Source of the DNA: Morella rubra
Lineage: Eukaryota > Streptophyta > Magnoliopsida > Fagales > Myricaceae
NCBI GenBank assembly: GCA_003952965.2
Contig: CM025854.1
Coordinates: forward strand, 6,234,725 to 6,298,724
DNA length: 64,000 nucleotides
Direction: 5' to 3'
Program-made: the position numbers and the translations under genes
The notes under the pieces: generated by a model
What the model saw: only the letters and a program-made list of their open reading frames with translations
The model's database searches: none
Told to the model about the DNA's origin: nothing
Part shown: one piece after another, positions 10,331 through 23,500 of the stretch
Layout of the letters: each line of letters opens with the position of its first letter
How positions within the stretch are numbered: position 1 is the first letter of the stretch

Positions 10331-12387
10331 GGTTGTTAACTCCTAGATTTTAACCAAAAGGGGTCCTTGGAAGTTGGCCATACCTGTTTTCTACTTCAAA
10401 ATATTTATAATTGAAGTATGTTTTCTTGAAAACTAGGAATTCTTATTATTTGTTTTCAAATTATTGCAAATGCGTCTATTTCCGCCCTTTTGTTTGTTAT
10501 ATAAATTCTTGGCTTTTCTTGACTGTGATATACCCATGTTTTCTCCTGTCTCTATTCCTCGAGAATTGCTGAGGCGTCAAACTTCTTAGCTGATTTTAGG
10601 AGGAATTGTGCAAGCACGACCATTTTGTCCAGGGATCTTAAACTATGAAAAATCAGTGCCTGCGAGAGTTGCTCTGCAGATGAGCATTTCCTTTAAATCA
10701 ATCGTATATCACTGTATATGCTTCTTTCTTATGATGAAAACAATACCTAAGCAGAACTGGGTCATTTTGTATGAATTTCTTTCGTCTTGTTCTCCATGTA
10801 TTTGCGTACATGTGTTAGAAGTAGCTTTGCGCGTGCTCTGTATCTGTGGTCATATCTGGTAACTTGGTTGGAATCAAGTTGAACATTTTGATTTCTTGCT
10901 GATGCGTGATTGGACTATCTGCAGGAGAGGACATTCTACGGTGGAGTTCATCTTTGCTGCTACTGAAAAGGCAGTCGGGTTGTACAAACGCAGTCCAAAA
11001 CAATGGTCGTTCCTCCCTATGCTCGTCCCCGTACCGGGAGTATGGAAAATAATAAAATTTTCATTTCCCACGAAGGAAGAGGCATACCCTTACAATCAAG
11101 GCTGTACGTGTTTAAGTCATCGTAATGTGTCTTTTGTTTCCATACACTGAGCATTCCTTAATGTTCTGTCTTGAAAGTCAAGTTGCTTTTTCTTTTTCTT
11201 TTTCTAATATGGCTGAACTTGATCCTGCCAGTGAAAGTGAAAACAGAGGATCGGAACCACTGGGCACCAGTGACAATTTGAAAATATAAATCTTTGAACT
11301 TTTTAGTTTCCTCTGTTATGGACAAGATTCATTCAATACTTCTTGTTTTTCCAATTCTTTTTACTATTTAGACTTTTGATCAGCTGGAAGTGCCGTAGAA
11401 CTTGTTTTGCGAAGACACGAGATATTTATAAGATATATAAATATCAAGCCCTCGACATTGTACCAGTCTGTGTTCATTCTCTTCTTAAATGAGGTAGTTA
11501 ATTAAATGAAAGAGTTCTGCTCTAGGCATAACAACAAAACTTCGTCTAAGAATTCCATGTATAAGGTCTTGGAAGAACCACCTAATTAATTAAAACTCGA
11601 CAGATCTGACTGTTGAAGCTTGGGGATTCCGAGACCAATACATAGGCATTATGAACAATTTGATTTCTATCAGATCCAGTGGCTGAATGATCGGGTACCA
11701 AAGAGAATGTTGAAAGTATGGATCTTCATATTTATAATTTCCTGCAGTTAGTGGAGAACTCAAGAAGTCTATAATTGGGTATGTCGAAGGATTGTGTCTC
11801 ATTTTGAAGATGTTAGTTGACACGCTTGTTGAAGCATCTTCTATCTTTGAAAAGGATTTTGAATTTTGGCGTTACTCTTTTGAAACTGTGTTTCCAGTCA
11901 AAGCCTTGGATGTAAGCAACTTTGGCTTCTAATGAGAGATCTGAAGCGTTAGAATTTCGTAGCTTTAGAGCCTCAATTCCAGCTTGTGCGCCTACTGAGG
12001 TGCTTTAAGTATCTCATAGCAACTTCTTATGGGACTTCTAGTTAAGCTTTCAAATTTGACCCCTCTCATAGATCAACCAGTTCTCATGAGGTAGCCCAAT
12101 GTGCCTCAAGAACTCTTTCCTCCGAACTCTCTCTCTCTCTCTCTCTCTCTGTAGTCTATCCTGAGCCTATTGCAGATGTTGTGGCTCAAGAAAGAGGATC
12201 ATCCCAATTTTTGTTGTTTGGTTGTTTATTTCTCTTTTGCTGTCAAACGTTGTTATTGCGTCTTGTTTCTGTGAGATTTTTTTACCCTATCACGCGGTTA
12301 TTTAACTAAAATGACTATGTCCTAATGGTGCTAGAGGCGGAAAATTACATGTGAATTGGCCTTCTCCATCTTCCTGTTAGTTATTTG
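10331..12387. other. Spacer upstream of TNL pseudogene
   Basis: No complete gene is recognised. An exon-like stretch at about 10925-11105 follows a CTGCAG acceptor and has an open frame (EFIFAATEKAVGLYKRSPKQ, then WSFLPMLVPVPGVWK) that I cannot assign. A second piece near 11231-11281 reads VKVKTEDRNHWAPVTI and stops. They may be fragments of one decayed gene. A CT microsatellite lies at 12128-12152. Confidence 0.35.
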
Positions 12388-14089
12388 AACTAGAAGTAAA
12401 TCCTAAACGAAGAGTTATGGATGTACTTCAAATAGGCTTCCATGGATTGGAAGACGCACAAAAAAATTTGTTTTTAGATATTGCATGTTTCTTCGAAGGA
12501 GAGTTCCTAGATAGCATATTGGATATATTAAAAAGTTTAGATTATTTTCTAGGCAATAATATTTATGTTTTTGTCGAAAAATCTCTCATAACCATCTCGA
12601 TGGGAAGGTTATGTATGCTTGATTTGCTGCAAAAAATAGGTCAAGAAATAGTTCGTCGTGAATCTCCTAAAGATCTTGGTGGGCATAATAGATTATGGCG
12701 TGATGAGATGTCCTTCACGTATTGAAGCATAACACTGTAAGTAGATCACTATGATAAGTACATTTTCATAAAATTCCCTTCTAATTAATTAATAACCATT
12801 ATATATTTCTTCCACAGCAATCAATTAATTGCTCTTGTTTACCAGGGAACGGATGCTGCTGAAGGTGTTGTCCTAAAAGTGGCTCCTCCGACAAAGGTAC
12901 GATTGACGGCCGAAGCCTCTCAAGGACGAAAAAGTTAAGAATTCTTAAAATTGGAAATAGATATATTCAAGGGAAATTGTGGGACATTCATGATATATTG
13001 AGCACACTGGAATGGTGTGGAAATCCTTTAAAATCCTAATGAGTTACGTCTCTTGGAGTTGTGGGGATATCCTTTTCAATCCTTACCGACTAGTTTTCAA
13101 CCAAATAATCTTGTCGAGCTCAGAATGCGTCACCGCCGCATCAAACAACTGTGGATGGGATGTAATGTTGTAAGATGTTCACCTTTGCTTATTTATTGGT
13201 TCCTTAGTTCTAATTATTTATTTTACATTATATAAGTTTCCGTTTGAACAAATTATTTGTTTGTTTAACAGATGTAGAACCAGAGAAAAGAGAAAAGAGC
13301 AGATGCAGAGTTGAGAGAGAAAATTGTCTCCGTTGTATTGAATCAAGCCAATTACAAAAGAAAGTTATATACACTTGCCAAAGAATGAAAAACGAAATAA
13401 TCTGTTATCAAAGATTCTAACAGAAATCCTATAACGACCACTACAAAGCGAGAGCAATGGACTGACTGGCTCGGCTAACAAACTCCAGCTCATAGGACTA
13501 GCTGAGAATCTGACTAAGCATTTATGCATCCACATTAGCATAAAATGCTCTACGACACGTGCTGTAATACCATCTTCTCCTTCGAGTCATTCTTCTTCAT
13601 CTTCAGCTCATCAGATGACTCTACAGCAGATTCTACTTGCTGTAATAACTGAGTTTAGGCAATTTGAAAAGCATTGACCTAAGTGGGTCTGAGGAATTAA
13701 TTGAGATACTAGACTTTTCGGGAGCTCCAAATCTTAAGAGGCTAGATCTTGAAGATTGTACAAGTTTGTCTCAGGTCCACTGCTCTGTTGGAGTTCTGAA
13801 ACGGCTTAAAGGATTGATAATTCGAGGTTGTGTTAGTATAGAAAGCCTTCCAGATAAGATCAGCTGGGAATCTCTGGAATTAATTGATCTTCATAGCTGC
13901 TCAAAACTTGCTAAATTTCCAGATGATGTGGAACATATGACAGGTTTGGAGTCACTGGATTTCTCATGTACTGCCATAAAAGAATTACCATTTTCAATCA
14001 ATAATTTAACTGGTCTTTCCCACTTGTCGTTACCGTTCTGTGAAAACCTTTCAATTCTTCCGAGGCTATATGCAGTTCGTCGACTCTGA
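12388..14089 (+). pseudogene. Truncated TIR-NBS-LRR pseudogene
   Basis: Similarity to the intact downstream TNL starts abruptly at about 12388, inside the late NB-ARC region (NPKRRVMDVLQIGFHGLEDA, then LFLDIACFFEGE). TIR, P-loop, kinase-2 and GLPL regions are absent. The MHD position reads MLD. Near the exon end, a 1-base deletion relative to the intact gene turns the DVLHVLKHNT codons into MSFTY-stop (12700-12725). The next exon (from about 12846, GTDAAEGVVLKV) contains an early stop and reopens at ELWGYPFQSLPTSFQPNNLV. The LRR exon (about 13660-14089) is open (LSGSEELIEILDFSGAPNLK onward) but ends prematurely after RLYAVRRL. A retroelement-like segment sits in the intron before the LRR exon. 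It is a paralogue of the gene at 15210-19448. Confidence 0.85.
13273..13620 (-). mobile_element. Possible solo LTR in pseudogene intron
   Basis: This segment interrupts the alignment between the pseudogene and intact TNL just before the LRR-exon acceptor. Read on the minus strand it has LTR-like texture: it ends in GGTTCTACA after a pyrimidine-rich stretch and contains TTTGTAATTGGC and TATATAACTTTC promoter/leader-like sequences. Possible 5-bp duplications (ACAGA against GCAGA) differ by one base, so the exact limits are uncertain. Confidence 0.35.
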
Positions 14090-15209
14090 CGTATTTGACA
14101 TGGCAGACGGCAGTTCTTGTTTCTTTCTGATCATTCCATTACTTTCCAAGGCCGACGTAGTATATGGATGAACACAAACAAGCCAACCCATATGCTGCAT
14201 TATTGGATTAAAAAATAATATAAGACTTTGAAATTGGGTTTGGTAATGTGTAGGCAGGCATGATAGAACCCTGACCATGGAAGGAAGGTGTGGACACCTT
14301 TTGCGGAGCTGGCAGCGCCGAAAGCTGAAAATTAAATATTTGCCATGCTGTTCGGGTGATTTGATCGCACCTCCTTAGCCTTGTCAACGGCAATCTGCTA
14401 GAAGCCGAGCGATCCTGCATGACCGAAAAGCAGATTTATTAGAGTGGCTCACGTCCTAGCAAGTCACTAATCTACAATGGTGTTTAACTCATGACCCCGT
14501 TACATATTATATACTAAACTAGTATACTTTATTACTTTGCACGGCCACCATTATATGGAACTTTCTTTATAATTTCTCTCGTCTTTCCACCCACGGTATG
14601 GTGGTTTCCTTATAATTTCTATGTTACGTTTCCACTCCACAGAAGCAAAGAAGGGAATCCCTTCGGTAGGTAAGAATGGAAACAAAAATAATATTTTTTT
14701 TTTGTAGTTAATCGAGAGGAAAGGAAAAGGAAGATGGAGAAGAAGACATTAGAAAAAGACTACCCGGTCTTTACAACAACGTGTTAAGACATATATCAAT
14801 CTAATGATCACTATATTAATTAACACAAATATTTATCAAACAAATCCATATAATCGATTATTGGATTAAAACTTAAAGCCTTTATATTGGGTTAGGTGAT
14901 GATTAGGTGTAGGATAATGATATAGAGACTCGATTAAGACCATTATTAAACCAACGAGAGCATATATGCAACATTACAAAGGAATCATTCGTTGGAGGTT
15001 GCACCCAACTAACGCACACAAGCGTTTAATAGTCAAAAAGGTTGGGAACGCGTCTTCTCGGTTTTTTCCATCAAAAGACTCAATTTCCACAAGCTCATTT
15101 CACCGACACTCCCTTAAGTTAACGCCCTCAATCCCTCACCTTCACTCAAAGCCTCGCATTCTCTAAGTCAACAAATTAGCCTGGCCTTGAACGAGCTTGT
15201 ATCTCTCCG
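14090..15209. other. Intergenic region, TNL promoter side
   Basis: No coding sequence is recognised. Two segments (about 14160-14290 and 14780-14960) are diverged members of a dispersed family also found near 25.7, 33.7, 37.3 and 47.9 kb (GATGAACACA...AAACAAAC...ATTGGATTAAAA...GGGTTNGGT). The final 100 bp before 15210 should contain the TNL 5' UTR. Confidence 0.4.
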
Positions 15210-18200
15210 ATGGCATCCTCCAGCACTCAACCAGCTTCTTCATCTTCTTCTTCAACCTCTAGATGGAAACACGACGTTTTCCTCAGTTTCTATGGTCAAG
15301 ATACACGCAAAGGTTTTACGGACCATTTATATGCTGCTTTGACACGAAAAGGCATTCTTACCTTCAGGGATGATGAAAAGCTCTCCCGAGGAGAATATTT
15401 TTCCAAAGAGCTCTTGAAAGCAATACAAGAATCCATGTATGTAGTTGTCGTTATCTCACGAAACTATGCCTCCTCTAAGTGGTGCTTGATTGAACTTACA
15501 GAGATCATCAAATGTGAGAGAAATACAGGGTTAACAATTTTGCCTGTTTTCTACCACGTGGAGCCCCATGATGTACGGAATCAGAAGCATACTTTTGCAG
15601 AAGCTTTTGCTAAGCACGAACATGACTCCAAGATTGACATGGAGACGATACAACTGTGGAAAGCTTCTTTGAAAGAAGTGGGGTATATCTCTGGATGGGA
15701 TTTGCAAGAGAGGTAACGCCTAATTTTTCCTTCTTTTAGTGTGAACATATAGAAGTTGAAAAGTATAACAATTTTATAGAAATTTTATCATTGTCATAAC
15801 TTGCTGCAATAAAATATGGCCGAGTACTTTCCCATTGGTTAAAATCACGAATAATTTGAATGGAACCGTAGGAATTGAATTCACAGCTTGTTTTGACTTT
15901 GGTTGAAGAACCTATGCGTAGTCAGAAACTCAAGTGCTACCAGAAGGAAAGTTCTTATTTTTCCTTCCTTCATTTCCTTGATTCTTTCTTTACTTTGTCT
16001 CGTCCGTTCATTCCTTCCCTTTTTTTTTTTTTCCTCAAAATATTTTTTACAAGCCACAGTCTCATCTAAATCAATTGTCCCATTTTTTTTTATAGGTATG
16101 AATCAACCGTGGTTGAAGAAATAACTGCAAGGATATTCAGTCAATTGAATAGTAGATTCTCGCCTCTTCACAGGAACCTAGTTGGAATAGACACCTCTGC
16201 AGAGAAAATGATGAACTTACTCAGCATGGGATTGGATGATGTTCGCTTTTTAGGGATTTGTGGGATGGGTGGTATCGGTAAGACAACCCTGGCAGACGTT
16301 ATTTATGATAGAGTTTCTTATCAATTTGAAGCGAGCAGCTTTATTAGTTCTGTAAAAGAAAAATCTGGAACGCATGGTCTAGTCTCTTTACAAAACCAAC
16401 TTATTTCTGAAATCCTCAATGCAAAAGAAATACATATAGGGGATGTTCGTAGGGGAATCCATGTGATAGGCACTAGAATGCAGAATAGAAAGATTCTTAT
16501 TGTTCTTGATGATGTGGATGCAAAAACACAGTTAGAAGCATTAGCAGGAAGTCATGACTGGTTTGGTCCAGGGAGTAGGATTATTGTAACAAGCAGAGAT
16601 AGTCATTTATTGAAAAGACACGTGGATTATCTCTATGAGATTGAGGTGCTAAACAATGATGAAGCTTTGAAGCTCTTTAGTTTGTCAGCCTTCAAGAAAC
16701 TTCATCCTGATGAAAATTATACGGATTTTTCTGATAGTTTTATAGAATATGCTCAAGGCCTTCCTTTAGCTCTTAAAGTTTTAGGTTCTTCTTTGTTTGG
16801 TAGAACAACAAATGCCTGGAAAAGTTCCTTGGATCAACTGAAAACAAATCCTCGAAAAGAAATCTTAGATGTACTTGAAATAGGTTTTGATGGATTGGAA
16901 GATTTGCAAAAAATGTTATTCTTGGACATTGCATGTTTCTTCAAAGGTGAGGTCTTGGATAATGTGCTAATGGATATATTAGAAAGCTTTGGCTACTATC
17001 CAGACATCAATATTGAGGTTCTGATGGATAAATCCCTTATAACTACACGTTATGGATGTTTGGAAATGCATGATTTGTTACAAGAAATGGGTAAAGAATT
17101 AGTGCGCCGTGAATCTCCTAAGGAGCCTGGTCAGCGTAGTAGATTGTGGCATTATAAAGATGTCCTTCATGTGTTGAAGAATAATACTGTAAGTGGATTC
17201 GTCAAGACAATAACGTAGAGCAAGTATTTTTTCAACTAATTCTTGAAATTAATCATTTATCGAATATTTCTATAATACAATTAGTCTTTTGTTCTTGAAT
17301 AATAGGGAACAATTGCGGTTGAAGGCATAGTCCTAAAGTTGCCTCAAGATAAAAAGGAACCATTGAGTATTGGAGGATTCACAAAGATGAAAAATTTGAG
17401 AATTCTAAAGCTCGACAACGTAATTCTTGCAGAAAACCTATGGGACAAGTTATGCACAGCGATAGGGCATAGACATCCTTTGGAATCTATACCAACTGAG
17501 GAACTACGCATAATGAAATGGGATGGATATCCTTTAAAATCCTTCCCCACTATTTTTCAAGCAAATAAACTTGTTGAACTTAGTTTGTGGTGTAGCCACA
17601 ATATCAAAGAGCTGTGGAAGGGAACACAGGTAAGATTTTCCTTTTTATGCATTTGTGTATTTTTAATGAGCAAAAGTTCTTTAGTTTGTATCTTTATTGA
17701 ATTATTTATTGGTTTGGTGTTTGGTTATAGAGTTTTGGCAGTTTGAAACGACTTGACTTGACTTGGTGTTCAAGCTTGATCAAGACACCAGACTGCACCG
17801 AAACTCCAAATCTTGAGTTTCTTGATCTTACCTTCTGTTTTAGTTTGTCTCACGTCCATCCATCGATTGGAGTTCTCAAATGGCTTAAAAAATTGAGTCT
17901 AAGACGTTGTGAAAGTCTTAAAAGCCTTCCACAAGACATGACTGGCTTGAAATCTCTTCAAGTACTCAATCTTAGTGAGTGTACAGGACTTGAAAAGTTT
18001 CCTGAGATAGTGGGAATGACATCTTTGAACACGCTTCAGTTGAATTACACTCTCCTAAAAGAGTTACCATCATTTAGCAGTTTTTCTCGCTTTGGCAGCT
18101 TGAATTTAGATGGTTGCTCAAGACTTGAGGAATTTCCAGATCTGAGTCGATTGCAATGTTTGGTCTTTTTTTTTGCAAAAGATACTGCTATAACAAAATT

Positions 18201-18439
18201 ACCATCAGTCAACCTACTTCCACAAAAGTTTGGAGAGATAAATTTTTCAGGACGTAATGATCTGCCAACTAAATCGGGGGAATCGTGCTTCGATCGTCTA
18301 TATTTGAGATTTTCTTATGGCGGTGAAGATATTCATTGTGAAAGAAACTTTCTAGAAGGGTTGTGTATCAATTATGACAGCGAACACGGTGGGGATATCT
18401 TGTACTTTGGACTGAGCAAATATCTATATATTGGGAAGG

Positions 18440-18474
<35 letters not shown>

Positions 18475-19448
18475 GATCATTTCTCTTTGAAATTAGAAAG
18501 AAACAAAATTGATTCATTCACACACATATATATATATATATATATAGTTCTTTAAATTTCTAGGTGCTTCTGGTTATTTTTTCACAGAACTTTTCACAAA
18601 ATGGAAGAGACATATTTGATTTTCTAATGACTGGCGCTTCGTTGGCAACTAGTGGAATCTCTGAGTGGTTCAACGATACAACTACTACCGGTTCCTCAGT
18701 AAAAATACAAGACCATCTGAGGTGTCAAGAGAGTCCTTCAGCTAGAGGGTTGGAAGTGAGCCTCTCTCTTAATTATCCTGCTGGTGAACAAATACAAAAG
18801 AGTTGTATAATAAGATTTCCCAATTGCTAATGCGAGAGGTTATTTCTGTTTTCTTCTTTTTTTAATTTGCAGGTAGTAGATATTATTGACTTCAAACCCT
18901 ACATGGATGATCCAAAATTGAAGGGATGCTCTTTGGTTTTTATTTATGAATTCCATGGGCCTGCTCGGGATAGTCCAATTTTTAACCCATGGGAAGCTCC
19001 TCTTCTACCTTTTGCTTGTATTTTTGAGAGAGAGGAAGGTACTACAACAAAACCCTTATTGTTGTGGGCCCCTGAAGTCCCTCGTGTTGGGTCAATTGAA
19101 TTTTGGGCCTTTGTACCAGCTACATGGTTTTTAGAAGACCCGAATAATTGGGATACATTTAGCACATGCATTAGGGCTTCAGTTGTTCCTATTAAACATG
19201 GATGTGACATATCGAAATACTTTGAACAGTTATCTTTTTTTGAAGATGATGAGCAATACACGTGGGAAAGGGACAGTGATGAAGAAACAGATAGTGATGT
19301 GGAATTGGAAGACCCACGTCATGTGGATGTGAAAGATTGCAGGGTGCGGTTAGTATACGAGGATGAAGCTTCGCAATTCTACAGTATCGTTGCTTCCCAT
19401 GGTTTACATTCCAAATACTACCAGCATCCTTCTTATCATCATCAATAG
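15210..19448 (+). CDS. TIR-NBS-LRR disease-resistance protein (TNL)
   Basis: An intracellular NLR immune receptor. Predicted exons are 15210-15712, 16096-17188, 17306-17629, 17731-18438, 18564-18755 and 18873-19448, giving 1,131 aa with every junction GT-AG and in phase. The TIR domain (about 20-168) starts KHDVFLSF and keeps the catalytic-type Glu95 in WCLIEL. The usual SFRGED box reads SFYGQD (Tyr28, Gln30). The NB-ARC has P-loop GMGGIGKTT (~224), kinase-2 LIVLDDVD (~301), RNBS-B GSRIIVTSRD, GLPLAL (~388), LFLDIACFF and MHD in EMHDLLQEMG (~492). LRRs follow (~560-790), then a C-JID-like post-LRR domain (SGISEWFND through the acidic DEETDSDVELEDP region). Chosen start: the first ATG before the TIR. 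If intron 5 is retained, translation stops at TAA 18828-18830 and the last 191 residues are lost. It is apparently intact. The pathogen recognised is unknown. Downstream signalling through EDS1 is family knowledge. Confidence 0.9.
18439..18548 (+). repeat. CT/TA microsatellites in TNL intron 4
   Basis: The intron between exons 4 and 5 begins GTCTCTCTCT, so the 5' splice donor is the first unit of a (CT)n run, followed by (TA)n, and a second (TA)n at about 18527-18546. Length change here could alter splice-site strength. Confidence 0.8.
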
Positions 19449-20560
19449 GAAACAGATGATGATGAGGAAATAGATAGTGGTGAACTTCTAGACCGTTGAG
19501 TCAATGTAGTCTTGTTGAAGCCTCAAATGCTACAGCCTACAGACTACCCAAGCTTCAGACGATGCTACTACTAATTGGATGGCTTCCTCGACTTTTCCTC
19601 TTTTCCCTCACTGTACCCTAACCGTTAAATTCAATCCTCTCTGCTGTTGTCACCTGTCTGGATCTCTTTCCTGGGGAATTTTTCTCCCTAGTCTATCCAG
19701 AACCTATTGATGTATAAAAGGGGATGGGTTTGATTATTGTGCAAAGGCTTATTTTATGAGTGTGTGTGAGTCAAGGGTTGAGATTAAAAGATGGACATCT
19801 GATGGCTGAAAAAAGGCCATGCGCATCTTACCCTGTATTTGTTTAATCCCAGATGTTTTTATACAGAAATGAAAATATTAGCATACCTAAAGAGATTAGG
19901 ACAAAAACCTTAACGCCAATGATGGTTTGAAATGCTTACATGCACAACTATTTTGCGTGGTATGTGGGCTGACCGTCACAGGAGATAGTGAATCATTGTC
20001 TACTCCTTTTGAAGGACTTGCCATACCAACTGCTTTGCCACCTGAATTGCACTGAAGACGTTTTCCCCTGGCTGCCATGACAATGTCCTGTGACTGCACA
20101 ATTCGTAAGATACGTTGTAAGAACGAGTGTACTCTTGAAAAGGCGGGAATACCTATGGACGTAAAATTCCTAATCTAGAGTTTCAACAAACATATGTCAT
20201 GTAATGCACCTTATATTAATTCGTGGTTCTCTGCTGAAGTGAGGAAAAATGTTTAAGAATTATCTCTTTCCATCACCCATCCCAAAGGAACATTTTCATT
20301 GGCTAATTGTTTGTTCAATCATGCAATACTTACATACTTGTATATCAATATACCCCACCTCGCTAAACTTCTACATACACTTTTGTTTCTCGAGTCTGAA
20401 GATGTTGATCATCAAAGACGTTGTATGTTGGAATACCTATGGATGTCTCTTCTTGATCTAGAGTGCTTTATTTTCATGACGCTGATATAAAGAGATTGAT
20501 GCTCTCTTGCAAAGTGTTGTGTGATGCAACTCGTAATAATTCCTAAATGGGACTAAGTGA
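19449..20560. other. TNL 3' flank
   Basis: Noncoding. The first ~100 bp partly matches the 3' flank carried in the palindrome arms, then similarity is lost. No second gene is recognised. Confidence 0.5.
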
Positions 20561-23500
20561 TATGAAATGCAAAACGAAAAAAAAAAAGCCATTTCACAAA
20601 AGTATTGCACACCAAACTATCTGAATAGTAAACGAACCGTTTGCACAAGAACAACCTAAGCTATGTTGTTTCAAACAAATTCGTCTGCACACCTTGTACA
20701 CGTTCGAATGTTTAATGAGATAAATGTTCAAAAGGTTACAAAAACCGTTCAGACTGCGATTGTCGAAGAACCGAGACTTCGCAAAAACTAGTGGTAGACC
20801 GTTTTAATCGATAACTATTACATAATAATTACCATTTATGTATCAAATCAATCCCAAACTCTAACTAAACATGATAATAAGCTACTCAAGTCATTAAATA
20901 ACAAAAACTCAAGCATAAACACCTAGTTTTTACCCGAAACCCAAAAATTTCAAAACTTCCCGTACCTCAAATCTTCGAAATCCTCCTTTTCTCTCTACTC
21001 CAACACTGTCTCTACTGAATTTCCTACAATGTATATTCATTTAATTTGTTAGATGCAATTAGAGTCGAATAAACACAAGAAAATTAAGATTAAAACAAAA
21101 AAAAATCAATAAATTACTTTTATATACCGTAAAATGCTCAAAATCACTTAAATCTATGTTTGAATCTGCTTCTATCTCTTACAAAATAATTTCTCAGCAA
21201 ATAGATGGAGTTTCGTCGAATTTCAGAGCTTAGGGAGCTTTCGGAGAGTTTTCGCGAATGAGCCATGGTTACTGGGTTTCACGATTTTGAATCTGTTCAA
21301 GAACCGTCTGGACGACTGATGAAACGTCCGGACACTATCTGCGTGAAACTTTACCGCCAATATATTCGCAGCATCCCAACGATTATATCCGTTGCACACA
21401 ACATCGTCTTAACATTGGATGATGTCGTTTTGACCGAACAAAAATGATGTCATCTTCTTTTGAAAGTGTTCAAACGATCAAGGCAGAATTACAAATCTTT
21501 GTATTACCTAAACTACAGCATTTTAAATTCACATATTAACCTTGCCAACGGTTTTTACACATCATCTGGACGTTTGCCCGTGTAGAACAACACTGTTTTC
21601 CTCTTTAAAACGACATCGTTTTCTCGTCCGGACGGATGTCTATATGTTCAAACGCTATTAAGTTAACTATATAAACGACATTTCGTATTATTCTTGTAAT
21701 CATACAACATTACATGCAAATGTATATCATTCTTTCTCACCTTAATCGTACAGTATAACATACATGTAAATATATGAGATATATATATGTTATAGTACAA
21801 CATATATATTAAGTTAGGATACATATATAGTTAACATATTAAGTTAATATATTGAGTTAAGTAAGAATTAGTTAAAGTTAATCAACATAAATATCCAAAA
21901 TAAAAACCATATGTCTACAAATACAAATCCATAAATAAAAGATGTCCAAAAAACATAGTGTAAAATAAAACTAATAAAGCAATAAACATAAAAATAACGT
22001 TAGAGTTATGGTGCACGCTCAGAGGGTCCTAATCCGAGGGCCTCATGTATCTTCTCTAAGAGCTCCTTCATACGAACCATCTGTTTCGTGAGCGTCTGCA
22101 GCTGTGTCGGCGTGGTAGTCATAAACTGCTTGAGATCGGGCATCTGCTCCTGTATGACAGTCAGATCCTTCCTCATAGTGATGATCTCCTTCTTCAGCGT
22201 GTTATCGAGAAGAACTATGTTCTCCTCGAGAGTGGTGAGACGAGCACCTAGATCGATGCACAACTGATGAGTAGGATCGACTATCTTCCGTATAGCTTCC
22301 TTCAGCTCCGCCATCCAAGATTCTGCCCAAGCTGGTTACTTTATCTGTATCTGCTGACTCGAACTCTCCCCAACATCATGAACAGGGGCCGCTGGCACTG
22401 GTTGAGCCTCTCCGACACTGACACCTCGCCGTAGTTACTGTTGTCAAAGCTGAGCTGTAGAACAGCTCAAAGTGGTCTGACAGATCGCACCCAGAGGATC
22501 AATTCTTCCTATCCTTATACGAACCATGTACAATGTCAACAGCATGAAGGAACTGTGTCAGGAGAAGTCTGTACAGCAACCCAGAGCTCGACGGTGTCTT
22601 CACTTCCGATCGCAGAGTCATGAAAATGTAGAGAGGCAGATACACAATAAGACTTCTAGTGACGATCAGCATCAGCTTGCCCCTCGCTATAAAACACTCT
22701 ATTGTGTGCACTCTCGACTCGATGTCGTAGACGAAGATCAAATGCTTGATACACCAGAATAGAAGCATCTCATTCTGGTGTACGAAGGATCTGACAACCA
22801 CCACATCCCGGCCCTGCAATGTACGGAAGATGTCCTCTCGACTGGGCTTCATCGGGATGTCCACGGTAGGGAAGGCTCCAACCGGTCTTTGCATACCTAG
22901 GTATGCCGCTAACATGTTCGCCGATAACAGAAAGGAGACACTGCGTAGAGTGATGTTCCAGAGTGGTGCATCGATATCTGCAATGTCCATTGTGGCATAA
23001 ACTTCTCAGTTCAAATCTATAGATGTTGTGTTGGTTCTCTTCATATAGCTGATCCACCTCTTATCGTCCATAATATCCCCGATGCTCCGATCCTTAAATT
23101 TCATTTCCTCGAAATCAAGAAATGCGACGTCACGCTCCACGATAACAGATTGTATAAGGATCTCTGTTCGTTGTTTCTCCAGCGTCATATATCTGTTTGG
23201 ACAACCAAGTGTTTGCTGCTCGGAGCTCGAGGGGCCAGAACTAGTAGTAGCTGAACGTTGGTGCTTCGACATTTCTTAATCTGTTAAAAAAATATATATT
23301 AGTATTAAATAACATTAGCATTAAGGCAAAGTGGTGTAGTTTAAGAGGAAAAAAATGGTCGGAAGCATAATAACATGTTCGGACTGCAAAAACAAGATTA
23401 TTTTATAAAAACAAACGACGTCATCTAAACACATAACCGTGCGCACGGTAATAACATGGCGTCCAGACAGGTATGTAATAATGCAACTCAAAATAGTAAT

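Noticed and set aside
18944..19261. Antisense open frame in TNL exon 6, shared with 5821-5960
   Set aside because: It is the reverse of a real coding exon. Sharing with the left arm reflects DNA identity, not a second gene.
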